Assembly (NCBI GenBank): GCA_026874595.1
Contig: CM049313.1
Location: 45,348,659-45,412,658, forward strand
DNA: 64,000 nucleotides
Source: Sipunculus nudus
Lineage: Eukaryota > Annelida > Sipuncula > Golfingiida > Sipunculidae
Direction of reading: 5' to 3'
A program made the translations under genes and the position numbers. The notes under the pieces are model-generated. The model searched no databases, was not told the origin of the DNA, and saw only the letters and a program-made list of their open reading frames with translations. This document shows positions 24,469 through 36,112 of this stretch, one piece after another (position 1 is the first letter of the stretch; the number at the start of each line of letters is the position of its first letter).

Positions 24469-25060
24469 TGTCACAGCGATAAGTCCTTTAAAATGTATAA
24501 GCCGGATGAACAGTTCACACAAATTCTCTCAGAGAAGAACAGTTCAATGTAAATCTCTTGAAACTATCCCGAAAGTAAACTGAAGACCAAATAAGATTCG
24601 TCACAAATCCAGAAGAAAATCTGAAGAAAATCTATAATTGCCGCACTTATTGGAATAGGTCCCACAAACTGACTTACTTACTTCTGTGCCCACTGGAACA
24701 TTCCTTCACCTCCCTCCCGGCTCTAAAACACAGCCTCTTTATATAACTTTTAACCTTAAGCCAAGAATTTTCCATTTCTCGAACAATCTAAAGAACCTAA
24801 CATAATAAACATGCTCAAAGGTCATACTAGAAAAACATCGCTTTTTCTCTACATACCACGGTTCACACGTTAGTAACCCAGCTCGGCCAGGCGAGAGAGC
24901 CCCAAGCTAGCATGACAACGAGAGTTCAACCAGTACGGATTTAACTGAGAGTGGAACACGCGGCCAAATGAGGCTGCTACAACACGAGTTACGCCCTTGT
25001 CACACAATAAAAAGACATCTTTAAGACTTGTGCACACAATAAAAAGGGGCACCTGTAACA
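24469..25060 (-). mobile_element. Possible solo LTR
   Basis: Read on the minus strand, it begins TGTTACAGGTGCC and ends TCGCTGTGACA, the 5'-TG...CA-3' form of an LTR. It is richer in GC and CpG than its surroundings near the start. It has a TATATAAAG box (around 24737-24745) and an AATAAG variant polyadenylation signal about 90 bp further on. No gag/pol sequence adjoins it. A GATAC repeat (24458-24462 and 25062-25066) could be a target duplication, but it does not sit flush with the TG/CA ends. Moderately speculative. Confidence 0.35.
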
Positions 25061-25177
25061 TGATACACAAACTTTTTTCAAAACGGATGACCTAGCTTGT
25101 TCACTTCAAGCTGAAACAGTACATTCTGTGAGCATTTAAATGAAGACATTGTTCATCAAATACAGATACAAACATTA

Positions 25178-25640
25178 TTAAGAGGGACCCAATCACCTAT
25201 CTGACCTTTATATACTATAAAGGTAATCCCTTGGAGCTTTTATAAAAAATAGGTCAGAATATGTTGATATCACTGCACACAGGCCGCTTGTTTTGTTTAT
25301 ATCAAAGTGTTTATAATATGTGGGGACCTGCCAAAATAATCAAAACAAATTCAATAAGGGCATATGGCAGCAAGTCTGATAAGCTAGCTAGAGCATTGTA
25401 AATGGTGTTTTGCAACAAGTGACCTTTCTACCTCTGCATATATGCAAACTCCCACCTAAGGTTACATGTTTACATGTTTCAACATTGCTGTGCTTACCAA
25501 TGTGTTGTCGATAAAAAAATTCATACATTAAGAACTTTGCTCAACCAAAATTACCCACAGATCATTAATATATGCACAAAGGAAACCAGAAATCACATAG
25601 ATTCTTTTCAAAAGGTAGCTAGGGCAATGCGCACCTTTAA
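25178..25640 (+). mobile_element. R6: TTAA-flanked TIR transposon, uninterrupted copy
   Basis: Flanked by TTAA at 25178-25181 and 25637-25640. The ends are imperfect inverted repeats: left AGAGGGACCCAATCACCTAT and, reversed from the right, AAAGGTGCGC. In the copy at 50478 the pairing is clearer (AAAGGGGCCAAATCACCTAT against AAAGGTGCCCATTCACCTAC). No transposase. A TTAA target is typical of piggyBac and Kolobok groups; which one applies is not clear. This copy shows the unfilled state of sites occupied by HA elements in the second copy. Confidence 0.75.
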
Positions 25641-26744
25641 AGAAATATGGTATGAATTAGGGTGAAACTCACAAAATCTTGTGAATGAAATAAAGTAAAA
25701 ACACTGAATGATGCTAGTCTGTTACCCAACAATGAACAGGATAAAAGGATAATGTAGTTGGCTTTTTGCTCATGAGTGTTAAAATTCAAGAAATGCAAAA
25801 ATCAAACTTTCTTGAATAAGATGCCTCAGCTACATAGGTGAAGATTTTGTAATACTGTACTAGTCTTATAGGCTTCTTTTTTATATACGTACATTATCTT
25901 TGCTCATAGTGTCCCCCCCCAAAAATTTGATATTATTTATATTAACAGAATTTTATGTTGTCCAAAAGAAAAAGATAAATGTTGTGAATAGTATGAGATC
26001 TCCAACTTAACATTGTTTGCCTATAAAAATACAATAATTTATTTACACTCCTTTAATGTTCCCTGGGTCCTTTTCAGCTGTGTAGTTTACTGTATGGTGA
26101 TAGAGATTGAGAAAAATGAACTCTTGGGGTTTAACACTGGATAGTGGAAATTGCAAAATTTTAACCTCGCAAATATGAAGCCAACCACAGTGTATAAAAT
26201 GCATTTACCAGGAAGCAGTCTAGATTATCCAGAGGATGTAGCAAGTTAGCTCATGTTTCATTGAAGGCAGCATGTTACAATAAGGGCCCCGGCTCATGCC
26301 ATGTCAGTTTGTTAGATGGGAGGGCAGTAAATATCCCTGCATTCTTGTGGATAAATGCACGCTTACTGGTCACTTATCAATGCATCCAGGGGGCTGCAGG
26401 TATTATCAATTAACCTGATGGGTAGTTTAGGCGACAGTATTTATACAGGTATATATATAAGTCTCTTATAATGGGGGACTCTCTCTTAAATCCCGCTGGT
26501 ACTAACAGTATATTGTTAATAACTCTAAATCTTCTGATGCAGGCCCCTAGAGTCTGTATACAATGTATTTGAGAGCTTTAATATTAGTCACTTGTTCTCT
26601 GGTGAAACTATATTACAAGTCTTGTTATATTCAATATATTCTATTGTTTATTCTTATAGGTCTGCTGTGGACTACACTTTACTTATATACTATACAAAAC
26701 CACCTCTCACTATATTACTGGACCCTACTGCACTTCACCCTATG
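25641..26744. other. No gene recognised
   Basis: AT-rich, with a poly-C run near 25913. The frame at 26563-26745 is hydrophobic and leads into the CTACACTA array; no domain seen. Confidence 0.5.
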
Positions 26745-26998
26745 ATACTTTAGATATTCTATCAAATTAGCCTACACTGCAATGTATTCCGCTACACTAG
26801 TGTTCATTGTACTACACTAAACTGCACTGCCACGCACTACACTACTAAGTTACACTGTGCTACACTAAACTACACTTATCATGTATACCAGACAATGCTA
26901 AACTATACTGCACTCTACCACATAATACTACACTTCACTGCAGTACACTTCACTACCTGTACTAAACTACACTGTACCACACTATACACTGTTTAATA
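26745..26998. repeat. Degenerate CTACACTA minisatellite
   Basis: A quarter kilobase of variants on CTACACTA/CTGCACTA/TTACACTG with no fixed period (about 5-12 bp). The G-poor, C- and A-rich strand bias is obvious by eye. It is not a canonical telomere repeat. Confidence 0.8.
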
Positions 26999-27611
26999 TA
27001 TTCTACATATTCTACAACAGATGGCACGTCATTGTTTAACTTTCCTTTATTCATCACATTAAAGTTGACATTTAAATTACGCTATTAGAATAAAGCTTAA
27101 GATGGAATATCAGGTACAGAAGAAGTTTACATGTTTAGCAAAATGAGAAATGAAACACTGTAACACCTCAAAATTAAGACACTGGTAGGTCCACCATAGA
27201 AAGAAGTGCCAATGTGTGTGTCACATGGACCAATTTTGTCCAGTCAGAGGTATTTTGCAGTCAGGAAGGCTTAGTCCAGTGAAATATCTTTGGGTTGCAT
27301 GGGTTCTCCAAATAAATGTAATATTTGTTATAAACTATTCCTTGGACGTTACCTTTTCACTGTTGAAGGAGCACCTTGTACCTTGGTTTCCCACTGCCTT
27401 TACCAAAGCACTGTGTCATTTTGTCTTCCCTTTGTTCTATAGTCAACAAACTGGTACCTAAATACAACTTTGGTGGGATGTTGTAGTTATTTAAGTGCGG
27501 GGTAAAAATTTTTAGGTCAATAACAAAAAAAAAAAACCAAACAAAAACATTTCAGTTGCAAAAAGGTCTGTTTTTCGGAAATATCAGCCTAATATTTCAG
27601 AACATGCAGAG
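26999..27611. other. No gene recognised
   Basis: The open frame 27216-27461 (+, 81 codons) has no identifiable motif. Confidence 0.4.
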
Positions 27612-27999
27612 TTAAGCTGTGTTTCTATTCATCAGTAAACCTCATACTTCTCGTACGCAAAAAATCGGATCCTTCTTTGTAAGATGAACTGTTTCCATAT
27701 GTACGTTTTAACGTGCTCCACATGCGTATCTGCAAAAACGGACTGTATCGAAATGGATCGGTGAGCGATTCATCCGTTTTGCGGATGGCAAAAATGCCTA
27801 CATTTCCCAACAGTGCCCCGGAGCCAGGTGTGATGAGACATATTGACCTTCTTCCTGCCTGTCATCCTTGCAGTTTCAAAAGAGGCACGCGAAAGGGTAT
27901 CCGGAAGAAAAACGTACGTACTCATGGAAACAGTTTTTGCGGACAGTGCACTATAGAACGTACCTACGTCTTTTGCAGATACCTGGAAACACAGCTTTA
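27612..27999. mobile_element. MITE with TTA target duplication and internal inverted repeats
   Basis: AGCTGTGTTTC at 27615 is matched inversely by GAAACACAGCT ending at 27996, and both are flanked by TTA on the same strand. A second inverted pair lies inside: GAACTGTTTCCATATGTACG (near 27684) against CGTACTCATGGAAACAGTTT (near 27918). The TTA duplication fits PIF/Harbinger (TWA targets), but the terminal bases are not diagnostic. The open frames in it (27713-28018 +; 27625-27810 and 27770-28027 -) mirror each other because of the inverted repeats. Confidence 0.7.
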
Positions 28000-28873
28000 C
28001 CCTGATGTACAGAGGTGATGGACCCAACTGTTTCTCCAGAATTGACAGAGGGTCAGCCAGATAGACTCATTATCTGGTCAAGTTGTAGATGGAATTATCA
28101 CAGGTTTAAAATGAGTGAAAAGAAATCAGAGTTGTTCACTTATACATTGGCAGAGATGTGTACTTTACTGACTTGAGTTCTGTGCATAAGATCATGCAGA
28201 TACAATATCTTTCTTCCCCGAGACATGGGGAGTAAGGAAACCAGAGTATATATGGCCAAAAAAAAAAACCCTGGAAAAATAATTTACGTAAAATGTCTTG
28301 GCATTTTATGTTTTGGAAATATGAACCTTGCAAACATGTTAGGTTATGCAAGAGTCACCACTTGTCTGTTTTAAAAAAATTGTGGGATAATTTGGTAAAA
28401 CACTGCCATTGGAAACCACTTTAGAAATTGGAGCTCTTCAGATAACCACAATTGTAAAACATCTGATATATGAATATTGTGAAAACACATTGAAACATGA
28501 GCTTTTTAAGTAGTTTACTAATAAAAGAGGTGAAATTCAAATACCTAGAGGACACAAAGCTGAAGAGGCTTCTTAAATACCTCTGTTAGGAAGTTGAAAA
28601 ATAATTAAGTTTACAAAAGGGTTGAAAAAAACTGTCACCTAACTTGAGAAGATAAAAGCAAGACCACAACACAATCAAAAGCTATTGTCAAAGTTTTTTG
28701 TGTCACATGGTGGTCACTGAAAATTGCCAGTTGACAAGAGCTTGGAAAGTGAATTAAAAATGGATGATTGTATATGTTAACTTATTTAAATGTTAATTGA
28801 TTGACAGATTTGTACATATATATGTGTTCATGTATATGTATATAGATATATTATATATGTTTATATATAATAC

Positions 28874-28876
<3 letters not shown>
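28000..28876. other. No gene recognised
   Basis: AT-rich, short frames only. Confidence 0.5.

Positions 28877-28922
<46 letters not shown>
28877..28922. repeat. (TA)n microsatellite
   Basis: About 45 bp of pure TA, preceded by a looser TA-rich stretch from 28815. Confidence 0.95.
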
Positions 28923-28926
<4 letters not shown>

Positions 28927-29261
28927 AAAAATTGGTTTACAGCTTCGAAGAACATATAATTCCAAGCCTGTTCCTTATACAGCAGATATAGTTATTTGTA
29001 TTTTATTTTGTTTAAATATTTTAATTTTTTCATAAGATAACAGAGACGTGTCCAAACCTCAGCATCACCATGCAGGCCAGTTATGAAAAAATAACAATTA
29101 ACAACTGGCCAATGAAAACCTGACTGCCATTGGTTTTGGCCACATTGGACTGACAAGATTGAATGCCTCTTACAATCAGTTGTCTTCATGTTAAACTGGG
29201 CATACCTCAGTAAATTTGTTTTGTGGTGCAGTTGCTGGCCAACACAAGATAAGAGTAGGTC

Positions 29262-29580
29262 GTGTAAAGGTAGAGGTACATAAGATAAGACATGGTTGTG
29301 TAAAGGTAAAGGTGCACGGCTCATGATGGAGATTTCATGAGTTCAAATCCTGGTCACACACATTGTGCCAAGACCCTTGGGCAAGGTGTTCCCGGTAGTA
29401 TAGTTATGTTGTGGCATGGTTACATCAATAGGAGCTACTTTAATTTTGTTAACTATCAATGCAATTCTTCGTCAGAGTTCAGTCATCTAAATAGAATAGG
29501 GTATTCAATTTTATAATTGTTACGTCGTACTTATATTCACCATATGTCTTAGCTTAGTTTCTGTCAGGGCAAGCAATGAC
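29262..29580 (+). repeat. Degraded tRNA-derived SINE-like sequence
   Basis: GAGTTCAAATCCTGGTCACAC (near 29339) resembles a pol III B box followed by the T-arm of a tRNA head. CTTGGGCAAGGTGTTCCC follows, a kind of sequence common downstream of tRNA heads in animal SINEs. The A box is not convincing and no flanking duplication was found, so this is an old copy or a partial one. Confidence 0.4.
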
Positions 29581-30214
29581 CAGAAGACCAAGTGGACAGC
29601 TATGGGCTACTGATGACTGTAAGCTTAAGCTGTATTAAAGCTACATAATGAGACTGGTATGTTTGTTGTATGTGTTTCTGGCAACAAATCTTTTAATCTC
29701 TGATAAATTTAAATGAAGTTTATATGAAAATGAAATAAAGATTAGCAGAATATGCCTAGCTATTCAAATTTAGATTAGAAACATTTAATTAATCTAGAGA
29801 TAATTCAATTTGATTTTCAGCCTTTAAGTCTTGTTACCCAAAAAAAATTAAAAGTAAATTATAAATATATAAAACACTTACCCAGATGTTTGCAGCTTTT
29901 CCTTATGTACATTTTATTTAAATTTGACAGTCATTAGCCTGTTTATTATAATTTTATCAGACTTTTAAGTGTTTGGTAACAAACCAACATTTTTGGTCAA
30001 GGCTGGACTTACCTGCCTTCTCCAGCAAATAGATATGCATGTATTTATTCAGGTCTGCACACTGTATATATTAGTGGTCAGTTGCTGGACACAACACAGA
30101 CAAGTAATCAGCAGCCATGCAGCCAATAGTTATGATTTACACCATACAGAAATATAGCAGTTTGCAACAATTTGCAACTTCATGATTACTGAAGGAAGAG
30201 GGCTACTAATGAGG

Positions 30215-30440
30215 GCCCTACTACAAAGGTCCCAACTGCAAGTGTGCCTCTGTCCACCCAGCAGAAGAAATTGGTACCAGTGAATACTTGGAAGGTAACC
30301 TGCGATAGACTAGCTTCACATCCAGGGGGAGTTTACTTCTAAGTCGTTTCACACTACAGAAACCAGATAAGCTCTGGCCTGATGAACCAGTAGGCTGGCT
30401 CAGGTATATAAGCCCACCATGGGTGTACAATGCATTGAAG
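30215..30440. repeat. Probable SINE body fragment
   Basis: Contains TGGTACCAGTGAATACTTGG, AAGGTAACCTGCGATAGACT and ATCCAGGGGGAGTTTA, then TCGTTTCACACTACAGAAAC and ATAAGCTCTGGCCTGATG. Sequences of this kind are widespread in SINEs and dispersed repeats of marine animals; this identification is from memory of the pattern and was not searched. No tRNA head or tail is attached. GC content is above the local average. Confidence 0.4.
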
Positions 30441-32198
30441 AATCGATGCATTGAACTGCAAGCCCTTGATTAAATATTAATCATATAATAATGGCTGCAT
30501 CGATTCATTTATTATATTTTTTGCATGTACCATCCCCAAGTCCTCTGCAATTATTCTTTTGCCAATCAAAGAATGCCAAAACTTAGGGCAGAGACAAGAA
30601 AAAGCCTAATTAATTATGATGGAAATAATAGTCTACCTTATGTTATTTGCCTGTAAACAATTTACAACCATTTTATGAGTAACAAGTCTATTGTGTAGTG
30701 ACCTCTTGCCACTAATCTGGGAAATGGGCATATCAGGGAATAGTGATGACGTCATAATAGACGTAACTTACTATAAAAAGGCCCCAACATACAGGGGACC
30801 AATAATCAAGAGCTGCTGACCCCTGTTTACAGCGAGACTTGTATTCTCCTCATGTATGTGCTTCACTGTTAAATCACATGACTTTACATCCTTATCCAAG
30901 GAGGAAAAACAATGGCCACATATTAGAGATGCCATGAACCAAGGATATATATATGAGACATGTCAACCAGGCCGTAAAGTTAATAATATTTATATTGTGA
31001 GTAGGTAAGGTACCAAAAATTACGCTTTTGTCCATTTATGCCATTGGTGCATATTTTGTTTGTCAAGTTTGTCTTATGTCGAGATCGATCACGAAACATC
31101 AGGTGGACAAGGGGTGTGGAACGGACTAAACTTAAGTAAGAACTGAATAGAGAATTGAAACGAAGGCAAATAATTGATACCGTAATTGAATTGATTCCAA
31201 GGGCCCTCAAAAGTAACTGTCCTACTGCACATTGTCAGTAAATACAGTGTAAATATAAAGATCTCATTATTCTGAGCAACTTGCATATATATTAACCAAC
31301 AAAGAGGTCTCAGCCACTAAATACTGGTAGCCATAGTATATGACAGGCAGGACATTGACCAGCTGATGGAGCACTTTCAGGTCTTGGGTTGGTTGATTAA
31401 AGTATGTACCTTGGTGTGATATATCCCATGCCAGAAGTTTTCACATAAATTATTTCTGGGTAAATTGGTTAAAATGCAGTGATAAAAACTCTTTATTTGT
31501 ATGCATTGAACTATTCTAAACATGACTGTTTGATTGATTGATCAGCAGGTATTTTCTTGAGATTGATGAACCTGTCATGTTCAGCAACAACAAGCGGTGG
31601 AAGTTGATCCTTGTGTAGTAGTCCTTAATCAGTTTGAATAAAGCAATCAATTGACTTATAATTAATTTGGATAAGTACATACTTGAGGTTACTGAGAAGT
31701 CACAGAATTTAAAGAATTTTATGTTTCTTCAAGTGTTACATTGAATTGTTTACTCTCATTCAGATCTTAAAAAAACATAGGCAGGGCTTGACATTAACTG
31801 TTAGAATTATTTGCCCCATCTAGCAAGTGACATCTTTTACAAGTTTTACAATCGGGGAAAATAGGTACAGAAGTTAAAGGTGACTATGATAAATTATAGG
31901 CTGAAAGGGGTATTTAAATTTTACTTGCCCTTGGGAAATGGTTAAACATTTATGTAGATTCCTATTAGCAAATTCCTTCATATGAATTCAGTCTTTCAGT
32001 TAACTGCAGGTAAGACTACCTTTAGAGGAAAACTCTCTTACGGAAACCCTCTTATGGGGTCTTCTCTCTGATACATGTAAGAGCTTGGGTCTTAAAATTG
32101 CCTGTTATTGGAATTTTCACTTTATTACATATTGCCAACAAGCTTAAAAAATTTAATGTACTTTAAAGGCCTTGATAGTATTAGAATTTAGCCATTTT
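30441..32198. other. No gene recognised
   Basis: AT-rich unassigned sequence. The two overlapping minus-strand frames at 30980-31286 show no domain. Confidence 0.5.
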
Positions 32199-34832
32199 TT
32201 AGCTCAGCTGACTATAAGTCATCTGAGCTTTAGTCGTGGTCCATTGTCCGTCGTCCGTCCGTCTGTCCGTCCGTCCGTCCGTCCGTCCGTCCGTCCGTCC
32301 GTCCGTAGATGTGGCACGTTTTGAAACCGTAAGACCTAGGAATCCAAAATTCAGCATAATGTTAGATGTCCCCAAGATCTCCTACCAAGCCAAAAACTGG
32401 GTCTTTGCGACTTCATTCCTTTGAGAAATTAAGGAAAAACCTCAATTTTTTATTAAAAACCTATTTTCACACTTTAGGACTGCCTAATATCAAAACCACT
32501 CATCTGTTTTTCCTCATATTTCCTATAAATAATCCTCTATATAATTCCTATGTACATGCCAGAAATTAGGTCTGTATTATTTAATTTAAAAAAGTTATGG
32601 GCCCAAACATAATGCATTTTTTAAATAATCAGGAAAGAAATTTTATCACTTAACACAAAACTTGTTAAAGCTAAGCACTTTTTTTCCAGTAATATTACTT
32701 TTATTAATCAAAATTAAATTGTATACCCAAAATTAGATCAAAATCTTTTAAATTTTTAAAAATATTAGCAAAAATAAAAAATTGGTACCTTAAATTTTGC
32801 CCAACTTTGACCATGGCACGTTTTTTTGCTGTAACTGCTGTGGATTTAATTTTCACAGCATGTTTTTGTTAGCATTTCAACTGTTAACACCAAAAATTTG
32901 AAACCAGTTGATCAAAAACTGTAGATTTTATTCAAGTTTTCAAGCACCATGTCACATATTGCTAGTGTTATGCAGTTTGCTAGAGCTCAGCTCCCGAGCT
33001 TCAGCTCTAAGTTCCTTAAATTTGGCATACAGTTAGATTTCTCCAAAATCCCCTACCATGCCAAGAATTTGGTCAGTAGGACTTAATTCCTTCAAGATAT
33101 CAATGAAAAACTTAATTTTTCCATTAAAAACCCAATGTTACACTTTAAGACTGCCTAATATCAAAACCACTGATCTGACTTTGATCATATATAATATACA
33201 TATTTTTCTATACATTCACTATGCACATGCCAGAAATGATGTCAGTATTGTGTATTTTTTTTAAGTTATGGGCCCAAACATAATGCACTTTGTAAAAAAT
33301 CAAGAAATATATTTACTCCCTTAACAAGGGCATTGCTGAAGCTAGAGATTTTTTTTGTCAGGGATGTAACATTATTTAATCAAGATTCAATTGAATACCC
33401 AAAATTAGTTCTGAATTTTTCAAATTTTATAAGTTATTAGTATAAATATAAAATTAGTACCTTAAATTTTGCCCAACTGTGACCATGGCACGTTTGTTTC
33501 CCGTGAGCACTGTTGATATAATTTTCATATCTTGCACACATAAGGATTTCAGCTTTTTAGTTTAGAAAGCTGAAAGAAATTTGCCAAATATTGTAGCTTT
33601 TATTAATGTTTTTTATGAGACCCTGTCAGACTTTGGCTCTCTCAAGCCCCTCTTGAGTCGCCTGTATGTTGACCTTGTTGACCTTTCATCAAATTATGCA
33701 CGCTTGAGGGGAGAATCCAGGCAGCTGATGGTCAGCCACAGTTGATCCAGGTGTTCAACCCAACTCATCTAGTAGTTTTAACCAACAACATAACAATAAA
33801 CAATAAATTAATAAATTTTTATTGGTTTTTAATAACAAATTAAAGAAAAATAGAAAAGGAATTTGTTAGTTTATAATAACAGGAAATTAACTTGCAGTTA
33901 CTGATGATATAAGAATCTTGTATCGATGGGTAGAATGTCACATATTCCAAATAACCCCATGCAGTCACCTATGGCATTTTTCAGTTCATTTTTAATGATA
34001 AAGAAGTAAATCATATTATTCATTACTAATCATTAAGGATTATATGAAGGAAATTAATGATAGACAAAGATGCAGTTGATAATATTAATCTAGATTCCTA
34101 CTGTGTCTAGTGTGTACATTGATGTGAAATTAGTCCAAAATGAATTTTTTACAGTTATTTTTTAATATAAATAAAAGCCATAAAACCAGGTACTTATGAT
34201 CATTATTTAAATGTGTGAATTTTGTATATTCTGGATTCTCAACATCTTTGTTTGGTGAAAACTGAATAAATACCAGACGTGGTGCGAATACTTTGTAATT
34301 GTATTTAAATACGAATATGATTATGTACTCCATTATAAAATTTCTTGCATAAAGAATGGGAATTCAGGTAAAAATGAAAGTATATGAATACTCGTGCAAA
34401 TACTTTCAAAATGTATTCATGCATGCATTCATGAATATATTCTTTAATATTATTTTAATAATCATATCAGTTATATTTCATTTTAAAAAATCATATGATT
34501 CTCTTATTATTTTTAATAAAAATTATATTTGGGACAATATTTGTAATTTTTTTAATAAATAGTTAAACTCTTATATTATATGTTCTGCTTATAAGTTATA
34601 TGGCCAAGTCAAAATCTGTGTGACAGTAGTACTCCATTTGTTAATAAAATAAATGAAATCAATCCTCTTCCCTGTCTCCAAAGGTACTATCAAAATCATA
34701 CATAAGCTAAACAACAACAACTCATAATACAGCTTATATTTATTACCACACAAAACCAGCATGTGCCTCATTTCTAAATAATATTTTTTTATTATATATA
34801 ACAGCTGAGCGTCGTGACCCATAGGTCCCTTG
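32199..34832 (+). repeat. HA-family Helentron-like element, full copy 1
   Basis: After TTTTTT comes AGCTCAGCTGACT-ATA-AGTCATCTGAGCT, a 13-bp hairpin with one mismatch. (CCGT)n follows (~32247-32306), and then two related ~800-bp blocks, each with TTCCTTTGAGA or a variant, TTATGGGCCCAAACATAATG and AAATTTTGCCCAACT. A shared 1.2-kb right part follows. The right end has CAGCTGAGCG, the inverse of AGCTCAGCTG at the left with one change, then GACCCATAGGTC and CTTG|TT at 34829-34832. 2.63 kb, with no replicase. A segment near 33610-33775 looks like captured coding sequence but is frameshifted here. Small frames repeated among HA copies (for example 34130-34333) reflect copy youth, not coding. Confidence 0.9.
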
Positions 34833-35300
34833 TTTTAAAATTTCCTGACAATAAAATTTCACACTGATGCTTGACTAGGGCAGGCGAAGGGAAGGAAGAC
34901 ATAAGATTTACAAATGTTAAACACAAATGCCTTTTACAGATGCATGTTCAGCAGCTGGCATGCTGCTTTTAAACTCTTATTGCATTTCTCATAATAAAAC
35001 TATTTCAACTTGTTTAATTGTGGATTGAATTTATTAAATGGTTTTTATTAGAATTGATTTTTTTTTCAATACACAATGATTTGAACCAAATTGAAACTGA
35101 AGTTTAATCAAACTTCTTGAATCGCAATTTAATTGGATTTAAAAAATTTGACTTTGCACCAGTTCTGAAAAATGACATATCTTCATTATGGTCACTTGAT
35201 TTAAGACATCTAGGATAACATCTTATGAAATTATTGAATTAAATTATGAACAAAGGTGCCATATGTTGTGCAGCATTCATTTTTCAAGCTGTTTATTTTT
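34833..35300. other. Spacer with an AT-rich dyad-bearing stretch
   Basis: 35000-35160 is rich in AATTTAATTGG/CAAATTGAAAC-type motifs similar in style to the ends of the 17607-19387 insertion, but no clear alignment was possible by eye. No gene. Confidence 0.4.
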
Positions 35301-36112
35301 ATGCCCCCGCCACAAAGTGGCCGGGGCATATAGTTTTACCCATGTCCGTCATTCCGTCATTCCGAAATCAAACAGTTGTACGGACTTTTTTTCCCAATGC
35401 CTGCAGATATTGGCCTGATTTTTGGTGTGTGGGCAGATAATGACCAGTATAGATTGAGTTCGCGTTTCGTCCCGGTTGACTTACTTTTGACCGTTTTACA
35501 GCTCCTAAACTTGGAAAATTTCTAAAAAATAGAAATTTTCATGACAAATTCACATGTACAGAGTTTTTTTCGCAATGCCTGCAGATATTGGCCTGATTTT
35601 TGGTGTGTGGGCAGATAATGACCAGTTACAGATCGAGTTTGCGTTTCGTCCTGGATGACCTACTTTTGACCGTTTTACGGCTCCTAAACTTAGAAAATTT
35701 CATGAAAAATAGAAATTTTCATGACAAATACACATGTACAGACTTTTTTTCACAATGCCTGCAGATATTGGCCTGATTTTTGGTGTGTGGGCAGATAATG
35801 ACCAGTTACAGATCGAGTTCGCGTTTTGTCCCGGTTGACCTACTTTTGACCGTTTTACGGCTCCTAAACTTAGAAAAATTCATGAAAAATAGAAATTTTC
35901 ATGACAATTACACATGAACAGCCATTTTTAGCCCTCAGCTCATAGGCTGATGGCCTATTGTAGTCACCCAAGCTGTCCGTCTGTCCATCTGTCTGTCCGA
36001 TGTCTGTCTGTCCGTACGTTCTGCGTCTGTTAACTTTTACCTTGTGAGCGGGATATCTCTAAAAGGATTCACCATTGGAATTTTATTTCATCAGAAGATG
36101 GGTGACCCATTT

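Noticed and set aside
32236-32424. Open frame with (RPSV)n repeats, repeated at 52979-53230
   Set aside because: Translation of the (CCGT)n microsatellite at the left end of HA; not a protein repeat.
34130-34822. Small frames of 67-77 codons conserved among HA copies at 34130, 38024, 54930 and neighbours
   Set aside because: Conserved at the DNA level because the copies are young. They are Asn/Ile/Lys/Phe-rich, differ freely at the amino-acid level, and have no coding bias.
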